Shown in pieces: positions 57,785 through 64,000 of a stretch of DNA of 64,000 nt. How positions within the stretch are numbered: the first letter of the stretch is position 1; each line of letters starts with the position of its first letter. Origin of the DNA: Gracilaria gracilis (lineage: Eukaryota; Rhodophyta; Florideophyceae; Gracilariales; Gracilariaceae); the NCBI GenBank assembly GCA_030374805.1, contig JARGSG010000019.1:558001-622000 (forward strand), given 5' to 3'. The notes beneath the pieces were generated by a model. That model was not told the origin of the DNA. It made no database searches and worked only from the letters and a program-made list of their open reading frames with translations. Position numbers and translations under genes: made by a program.

Positions 57785-60298
57785 ATGAGTCGTTCAAATC
57801 TCCGTGTGGAAGAACCCATTCTGCCGTCCAACCCGCAACCAGCAGATTTCCCAGAGCTTGAACAAATAACCGCTCTAAAAATCCCTCTTGATGGACCAAT
57901 CGATGTATCATCCTACCTCAACAATCGCTTCCCCTCCGAGCAACAACTCAATGCCAACCTAACAAACTTTCTCGAAGAGATAGATGCCGCATTGTATCGT
58001 CTGGATACTCAACTCTCATCGCTCATAGATCGTCATCGAAATGATACAAACCCCGTCAACGAAAGTGTACGAAGTACGCTTTCTTCTCTTTCAAACGCCG
58101 AAGCCTCACTCTCCGACCTGAAGCAAGCTGCTGAAACTGCGACCAAGAGTTTGACAGATGCGCTAGAACCAGCTGCACCAATATACACCGCACTGGAAAA
58201 CACCACCGCCACCTCAGAAGCAATGGAGGCGTTGATCACTCTCGACGACGCCGTGTCAAAGCTAGAACACGCGACCACCTCAACTTCACTTGACAACATT
58301 TCCGGTCACCTGCATGTGTTCACTGCTGTGCGCGAATCTCTAGCACTTTTTGACTCTCAACCAGCACCAAAGCAACTATCACAGCTACGTGCTCGAGCCG
58401 CGGTTGCCACAGAAACGCTTCGATCAACTGTTCTCACTGAGTTCAAACGGTACTCGGATGTGTTATCGGTGGCAACCAAATCTTCTCCGAAAGTAGACTC
58501 TGCGGTGAATCGGTTACACACAGCGTGTCTGGTCGCTGAGGCTATGGGATCAACAGTTCGTGCAGAATTACTGGGCTCATACATCAAATCACGAAAGGCT
58601 GCCTTTCGAGCAGCGTTTGCAATGGATAAGAACGGGTTTGCTGGCGTTGATAAGCGATTTGCTTGGTTGCGAAAAGAACTGCGAGTGAATTGGGCTCGGC
58701 TAGGTGGCGAAAAAGTTGACAGAGGTTGGGGCAAAGTTTTCCCAAATGAATGGGGCGTTGCGCGACGCGTTGCTGAAGGCATTGTAGCGGAGTTAAGAGA
58801 GTGGACATCGCGAACGCTGGATGTTGGCGCTGATAGAGACGTTGCTATCATGATTCGCGCCCTGAGTAAGACAAAGGAGTTTGAAATTGAGCTGGACCGT
58901 CGCTTTGAAGCGAAAGGTAATACTTCATTTGTGGGAAAGATCAGCGAAAGCTTCGGACCGTGGATGGGGGCTTACGTGAATCAAGAGGATGAGCACTTGA
59001 AAGTTGTTCTTGATGAGCTGCTGCGTGATGAGACATGGGTTTGCGAAGACAGTACAGTTCTCAAATCTGGGACTGAACTGTTTCTTGTCATCAAGAAGTC
59101 TATGCGGACATGCGCATCGCTAGATGTTCGACAGCCGTTGTTTTCATTGCACCGCGTGTTCCGGAGACATCTTTCAGCATATGCGTCTGCACTCGTTAAG
59201 CACCTCCCAGGGTTTCGCGAAAATCCTCTGGCGGATAGTACGAATCCTAAGGAGTACGAGCGCAAGATGCAGCAAGCCTGTGCGATTGTTAACACTGCCG
59301 AGTATTGTTCTTCCACTATTGAACAACTGGAAGAAAGCTTGCGTAGAACCGTGGAACAAGCGTTTGTGACAGATATCGACATGTCTGCGGAGAGAGAAAA
59401 GTTCTCTGCCGTTTCGGCGAAGGGTGTCCAGTCGATTGTGGCCCTTATTGATGAGGACTTGGAAATAGACTTGAAGACAATGTCTTCCCAGAATTGGGCT
59501 ACTTGGCCTGAAGTTGGTGATACGAGCACTTGGGCTCAGAGCATTGGTGCCAAGTTGACCGCAGCGGCTATTGATCTTGTCAAATCACTTGAGAAACATC
59601 ATTTCAGGTTTTTCTTGGAGAAGCTTGCTGTATCGTTCCTCTCTCGATACAAGAAGCATGTGTACGCCTGTGACCAGATGAACAATTTCGGAGCACAACA
59701 GATTCTTCTTGATGCTTCGACGCTCAAATCCACGCTGCTAGGCTTGCCGACATCGGTGCACGTGCCTGTACCTGCAACCTTCGTCAAACAGGTAAACCGC
59801 GAAATGGGGAGTGTTGAAGCAATGCTCAAAGTGATCCTGGCGCCTCTTGATGTGAGCGTGGATACGTACCTGGCTCTTGTGCCGAATGGGACAGCTGAAG
59901 ACTTTCAAAAGATTCTTGAGATCAAGCGTCTTCGACGTGCAGAGGCCGCTCCGCTTGTTTTGAACTATTCTCGAAGAATAGGACCATCACAGAGACTCAG
60001 GTCGAATAGAAGCATCCCTACTTCACCCAGAAATAGTCTACAGAGTCGCTCTACAATTGGCGCGAGTATATCAGCTTCTGAGACAGAATCGACTAATGAC
60101 AACTCAAACGCGACAGAAGGCATCGCCGAAAATCAAAATGTGGCGGTTGGTTCCATGATATCTTTGTTCGACAGACTGGGTTCGTCTCTGAAGGAATCCG
60201 GCATAACAGACCGAATTGATCAGGTCAGTTCACATTTCGAATCTACGACTGATAGACTAAAGAAGGAAGCAGCAGCGCGGGGTTTTCGATTTGGCTAG
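57785..60298 (+). CDS. VPS53: VPS53 subunit of the GARP/EARP tethering complex
   Basis: ATG at 57785 (MSRSNLRVEEP) gives 837 residues and the usual 45-residue lead before the conserved YLNNRFPSEQQLNANLTNFLEEID; an ATG at 57728 would add 19 residues. The N-terminal 150 residues are long coiled-coil helices typical of CATCHR tethers. Conserved blocks further on include GWGKVFPNEWGVARRVAEGIV and the C-terminal VEAMLKVILAPLDVSVDTYLALVPNGTAEDFQKILEIKRLRRAE, the diagnostic VPS53 signature. The last 100 residues are Ser/Asn-rich and variable. GARP tethers endosome-derived vesicles at the trans-Golgi. Convergent with the PSD gene (217 bp between stops). Confidence 0.9.
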   Translation: MSRSNLRVEEPILPSNPQPADFPELEQITALKIPLDGPIDVSSYLNNRFPSEQQLNANLTNFLEEIDAALYRLDTQLSSLIDRHRNDTNPVNESVRSTLSSLSNAEASLSDLKQAAETATKSLTDALEPAAPIYTALENTTATSEAMEALITLDDAVSKLEHATTSTSLDNISGHLHVFTAVRESLALFDSQPAPKQLSQLRARAAVATETLRSTVLTEFKRYSDVLSVATKSSPKVDSAVNRLHTACLVAEAMGSTVRAELLGSYIKSRKAAFRAAFAMDKNGFAGVDKRFAWLRKELRVNWARLGGEKVDRGWGKVFPNEWGVARRVAEGIVAELREWTSRTLDVGADRDVAIMIRALSKTKEFEIELDRRFEAKGNTSFVGKISESFGPWMGAYVNQEDEHLKVVLDELLRDETWVCEDSTVLKSGTELFLVIKKSMRTCASLDVRQPLFSLHRVFRRHLSAYASALVKHLPGFRENPLADSTNPKEYERKMQQACAIVNTAEYCSSTIEQLEESLRRTVEQAFVTDIDMSAEREKFSAVSAKGVQSIVALIDEDLEIDLKTMSSQNWATWPEVGDTSTWAQSIGAKLTAAAIDLVKSLEKHHFRFFLEKLAVSFLSRYKKHVYACDQMNNFGAQQILLDASTLKSTLLGLPTSVHVPVPATFVKQVNREMGSVEAMLKVILAPLDVSVDTYLALVPNGTAEDFQKILEIKRLRRAEAAPLVLNYSRRIGPSQRLRSNRSIPTSPRNSLQSRSTIGASISASETESTNDNSNATEGIAENQNVAVGSMISLFDRLGSSLKESGITDRIDQVSSHFESTTDRLKKEAAARGFRFG

Positions 60299-60515
60299 TG
60301 TTACAGTCATAGGTGTACCGAGATTCTGCTTGTAACATCAAAGCATACTACAGAATATCGTTTGTCATGGGTTGCGTGAGGCACCTCCATCTTCTGACCT
60401 CTGGCTAAATTCAGTTTCATGGTCTAATTTGGTTTCAGGAAGATGTGCAACCACCAAGTTTGAAAGCCTGGACCTTTGGGGAGCTTTCCTGGTCCCAGAA
60501 ATAGTTTTTTTCGTG

Positions 60516-61622
60516 CTACCATGCGCGCCTGAACCTCGCACGTGAAGGTGACGATAGTTCTCTTTTTGCTTTCGTGCCATCTACTTGAGGCTTGGAGTCA
60601 TGTGCAGACGCGCCCTCTACGGTAATTAGTGCTTGTCCCAGCTTGACAGAGTCACCTGGTTGGACTGCAAACCGTAAGCTAGTTTCTGGGGCCTCGAATA
60701 GCAGCACAACAGCAGACCCAAGACGGAATTGCCCAAGTGCTTCACCTCGCTCCAGACTTTTGCCTGCTTCGAAGGCTTCCATCGTAACTTGACCGACTCT
60801 TGGACGCACCCGAGGCTGGAAGGCTTCGCCGTCTCCGTCCATAACGATGGATCCCCTTCCAGCAGCACCGACAGCTGCTACAGCAAGAAAACCATGAGCC
60901 CATCTTCCCGAAAAGGCAACTCTTTCGTTCTGGGTGTAGAGACCTTCGATTTCTGGATTCATCCAAAGCAAATATCCACCAATGCTTCTTCTGTTCTTTA
61001 CAACCCATTTGGTCGGGGATACAAATCGGTGACAATGTTCAGGACCAATATGAATCAAGACGTACCACAATCTTGATCCGCTTTCTTTTCGATCTGCTAC
61101 AGCCACGGAGGTCACAGCCAGTGGCTCCCTCTCACTCGCACCCATTAGGTCACGAATTCTGTACTTAACGCCCTTAACATCAATAGAACCGTATGCTCCA
61201 ACAGGCCCAGCCGCCAGTACACGACCGTCGCAGGGTACGATGAGATCTCCATGTTTGTCGATTGGTCGCAGGTCCTTTCGAATTCCCCGAGCGAAGAACT
61301 CTGCCAGTGAGCGGAATTCCTCTAGATTTCTGTCTGCTTCGGAAACATCACACCCCACGAGAGAACAGTAACGCGAATATGTTACATTCCGGAATGGACG
61401 AGGAATTGGGACCGAAGCAGCATAATGGGCTGCGATTCCTATCGCATTCAGGGGAACGGCCCGGAGGGCTTTTGCATCCTTCGATACTTTAGGGCCTTCT
61501 TCCGAGTGAGCGGCAGCTAGCGCGCCGGCTCCAACTCCCGCCCCTAGCAGAACTAAGCGCCCAAGAGTCCTTCCATACATGTGGGAAGCGGTTCTCTTCC
61601 CGACCCTCATTTCCGACTGCAT
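60516..61622 (-). CDS. PSD1: Phosphatidylserine decarboxylase, mitochondrial type
   Basis: ATG at 61622 gives 368 residues. The basic leader with a hydrophobic segment (LGRLVLLGAGVGAGALAAA) fits an inner-membrane-anchored mitochondrial PSD. Core motifs: FRSLAEFFARGIRKDLRPID, IVPCDGRVLAAG (catalytic Asp), VLIHIGPEHCHRFVSP (catalytic His), VAAVGAAGRGSI, and the self-cleavage site in GQFRLGSAVVLLFEAP. The serine that becomes the pyruvoyl group is present, but the canonical L/G-G-S-T reads LGSA. The enzyme converts phosphatidylserine to phosphatidylethanolamine. The C-terminal 40 residues after FAVQPGDSVKLGQAL are Lys/Arg/Ser-rich and variable. Tandem with ALG6, 199 bp apart. Confidence 0.9.
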   Translation of the reverse strand: MQSEMRVGKRTASHMYGRTLGRLVLLGAGVGAGALAAAHSEEGPKVSKDAKALRAVPLNAIGIAAHYAASVPIPRPFRNVTYSRYCSLVGCDVSEADRNLEEFRSLAEFFARGIRKDLRPIDKHGDLIVPCDGRVLAAGPVGAYGSIDVKGVKYRIRDLMGASEREPLAVTSVAVADRKESGSRLWYVLIHIGPEHCHRFVSPTKWVVKNRRSIGGYLLWMNPEIEGLYTQNERVAFSGRWAHGFLAVAAVGAAGRGSIVMDGDGEAFQPRVRPRVGQVTMEAFEAGKSLERGEALGQFRLGSAVVLLFEAPETSLRFAVQPGDSVKLGQALITVEGASAHDSKPQVDGTKAKRELSSPSRARFRRAW

Positions 61623-61821
61623 TATCGAAGACACTGGTACAGAGTACTGTGTTGTAAAAGTATAAAGAAGATGGCTGGCAAAGTTTCAACGGATTTCCCA
61701 AGAGTTGATCCCACGTAAATAAACACTTCTTGTGACTTTCTCTGCCAGTGAATCAGAGCAATAATCGAATCAGATTGTGACAGTTTGATCGTTCTCTGGG
61801 TGGTGTGGTGTAGGTATATAC

Positions 61822-63484
61822 TCAATATAGGAACGCGTATCGAAGAGAAAAAGCGTAGATCGCAACGAAGTGCGCACAGGCAAAGGCTGTGTTGAGCAGT
61901 ACAAAGATATCCGGTGCACCAGAGGGAGGAGGAACGAAAATAAGAGCAAAATTGAAACACAGAGCCGCAATGATACTCACGGAAGCTGGGAGCAAAATCC
62001 ACCTTTCGCACTTCTTGTCATGAACGCCTGTGTTTACCAGCGAAGGTGCAGTGAAGGATATTACGGATGCATGGATCGTCATGGTGGCAAGATATGCCAA
62101 TCCTGATCCTTCTCGAAAGAGGAGTGGGAACATTGAATAGACAGCGGCGAATGACATCCATGTGGAGAGTTTCGGGAACTTGCTGTGCAACGCGGCAATG
62201 GGGATGAGCGGAATCAGAATCTGCTTTTCGTGCACCTGAAACGAAAATAAGAAAGCGCTTAAAGCACATCCAAATGTGGCGAGAAGAAGTCGGGTCGCAG
62301 AAGGTTTCAAGGTCAACGCCACACAAAATGGGAGAGAAGCCACGATGGTCGCTATTGCGCAAAGCGCTATCAAAGTCTCCCTGGATACCCATTGCTTCGC
62401 TTTGATCAAAACAGAGATTGAGCACCAAATGTTGGCTACTTTATCTTCGTACAAGCCTCTTGATATTGGAAACAAACGAGTTACCACACCGAAAAACAAC
62501 TCGCTGCTGTGTAGCCATGGAGCGAATGTAATGCAAGTAGCAAACGCAATAGATGCAAGTATCTTTGCTGCATACACGGTCGCCGGCATCACTCCACGCG
62601 ATCCGAACATTCGAACCATTCGACCAACAAGGAGACAAAAAATAGCTGGGGCATAGTACATAAGCATTTGCTTGAAGTAGATACAAGCGCAAAACAAAAT
62701 GGACCCCAACACATCTTCATCTCTCAAAAAGCACGCAAGCGACGCCATGAAGAGCCCTAGGCTCACGTTATTGTACTGAAAGTGTGCATGATCAATCATC
62801 AACAGTGCCGGAAGAGTGAGACAAAATGTTAGCGATCTCAAAATGTCCATCTTATGCAGACGCATCGAATGAGACTGGTGATCATCACGACGATAGATGA
62901 CAGAAAGCAACAAAAGTAGTGCAGGAAAAAACAGCAACACGTCGGTAATTATGACGCTAAGACGCATCGCTGCGCGAAAGACCTCGGCCTCATATCCACG
63001 TGACTCATGTAGAGCAACGGCTGCAGGGTCTACGATGGATATGAACCAGCCAGTGACAAGCGACGTGTACGCAGAAAGTGGTGGGTAATCAAGACCCCAG
63101 TACGTAAGATCATTGTCGACCGTGTTTCGGTACCAGTCGCGAGCAGGAAGGTTGAGGGTGATTTCCATCCAATGCCTCTGGGCTTCGAAGTCGCCATAAG
63201 TTGGGGGTGTGTTCTCGCCTAAAATTGTTGATCTCGGCACTAGTTAGACTTCTTGAACTTGTTGGATGACGCTACTTTCGCTTGTGGTGGCAGATTTGGA
63301 CGCACGCACCTGAGTACGGATGAAAAGCGACAGCAGCGCGGAGTGCAATCGCAAAGAAAAAGAGGGCGGTGAAATGCCAAATGGAAGGCGTCGTTTCGGT
63401 AAGAACTGTCACTGAGTCTTGTTTTACGGGGTGGTGCGCATTTTTGTTGGCGGAGATCTCAGAGACCTCGGATGCACGGTCCAT
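61822..63484 (-). CDS. ALG6: ALG6 dolichyl-P-Glc:Man9GlcNAc2-PP-dolichol alpha-1,3-glucosyltransferase, two exons
   Basis: Exon 1 is 63310-63484 and exon 2 61822-63218, joined across a 91-nt intron (GTGCGT...CTAAC...TAG) into 523 residues. The join creates HPYSGENTPPTYGDFEAQRH. An N-terminal tail and first membrane helix (HFTALFFFAIALRAAVAF) lead to the lumenal signature YGDFEAQRHWMEITLNL and DLTYWGLDYPPLSAY, with the catalytic-site Asp residues. More than ten hydrophobic helices follow, including LPALLMIDHAHFQYNNVSLG. ALG6 adds the first glucose to the lipid-linked oligosaccharide in the ER lumen for N-glycosylation. ALG8 is the close alternative, but the EAQRHWMEIT string favours ALG6. Confidence 0.92.
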
Positions 63485-63489
63485 TTTGG

Positions 63490-64000
63490 TCAAAAGTCGG
63501 CGTGGGGATCGCGTTGCCCTATACCTTCATTGATTGCAATGTTAGCAGGACTTGACCGAAGGTACCTGCGCTATTGGTGCCTGTTGTTGATGCGGGGGCG
63601 GCGGAAGGAAAGCGCGGTGATTGGCGAGGCCGTGAGAGTGGGATCGTACCACCACACACTGCAACGGAGAACAGGGGGAATACCGTTGGTACCTTGGAGG
63701 CAGCTTTGCGACACAAAAGGGGCAGCGTCGATGCGGGTGCGAAGCATTTGTGGCATATGTGACGTGTCAGCAACCAAGCGACAAGTTGATCCAACAGCCG
63801 TTGCGGCACAGCTTGTGCGCCGTGTAGAAAGAGCTTTTTGCCGCGCGTGCTTCTGCGTCTCCGTTGCGAAACGAATGACAGCGCCGCTTGTGGCTCTCCG
63901 CGCGAGCTGTAATGGGTCGCGTGGCGATCGATAACCCCAAAACTGCTATCCACGTCATGGCTGGTACTGTACTCTGTAGTACACCACGTCAAGCGCCACC
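63490..64000. other. ALG6 upstream region to window end, no gene supported
   Basis: Contains TACCGTTGGTA at 63681-63691, about 200 bp upstream of the ALG6 ATG. Frames at 63419-63934 (+) and 63519-63992 (-) are open but show no domain. Confidence 0.5.

Noticed and set aside
63419-63992. Overlapping plus and minus frames at the right edge
   Set aside because: Both are open by composition only; no motif, and the region is the ALG6 promoter side.

Overview
This is nuclear DNA from a photosynthetic unicellular eukaryote. The genes are mostly single-exon, on both strands, and of eukaryotic type: Prp40, APC3/Cdc27, Prp5, VPS53, ALG6, ArfGAP, a PH-domain kinase and a CENP-C-like cupin. Seven confidently mapped introns are 66-118 nt long and each carries a CTAAC branch motif. 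A plastid is indicated by an FKBP with a twin-arginine-type lumen leader. A lysine tRNA interrupted inside the D-loop is a feature known from red algae, so a rhodophyte is my best guess (inference, not proof).

Layout. 0-6.2 kb: C-terminal piece of a CENP-C-like cupin protein, Prp40 (-), CDC27 (+), RNase H2 subunit C (-). 7.3-13.5 kb: a very GC-rich, triplet-repeat-rich block with an FkbM methyltransferase (-), the D-loop-split tRNA-Lys, a QueC-like preQ0 synthase (+), an endonuclease/exonuclease/phosphatase-fold enzyme (+) and an Arg/Ala-rich membrane protein (-). 13.6-14.1 kb: a 490-bp AT-rich MITE-like element with 11-bp terminal inverted repeats and a 4-bp target duplication. 14.2-29.5 kb: four genes for a 42-residue secreted peptide; the third and fourth lie in 574-bp inverted arms enclosing a DCC thiol-disulfide protein, a phytase-like/choice-of-anchor protein, a small plastid-type protein, a lumenal FKBP and the diflavin reductase NDOR1/Tah18. 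29.5-32 kb: no supportable gene. 32-50.6 kb: Prp5, HINT1, a PH-kinase with synuclein-like 11-mer repeats, mitoribosomal mS26, ArfGAP, an ALKBH8-type oxygenase, a large disordered protein, and a SlyD-FKBP/MsrA fusion. 50.6-57.7 kb: gene-poor, with an internally repeated hypothetical gene and several decayed genes including a phosphotransferase pseudogene. 57.8-63.5 kb: VPS53, phosphatidylserine decarboxylase, ALG6.

Functional links are loose, as expected in a nuclear genome: splicing (Prp40, Prp5), tRNA wobble modification (QueC, ALKBH8-like), secretory/Golgi traffic (VPS53, ArfGAP, ALG6), redox and repair (MsrA fusion, DCC, NDOR1). The strongest candidate for something undescribed is the 42-residue secreted peptide family. 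It is multicopy, has conserved TATA boxes and G-poor leaders, and copies 2 and 3 differ only at silent sites. Conserved intergenic motifs TACCNTTGGTA and TACCTTCGTA also recur far above chance.
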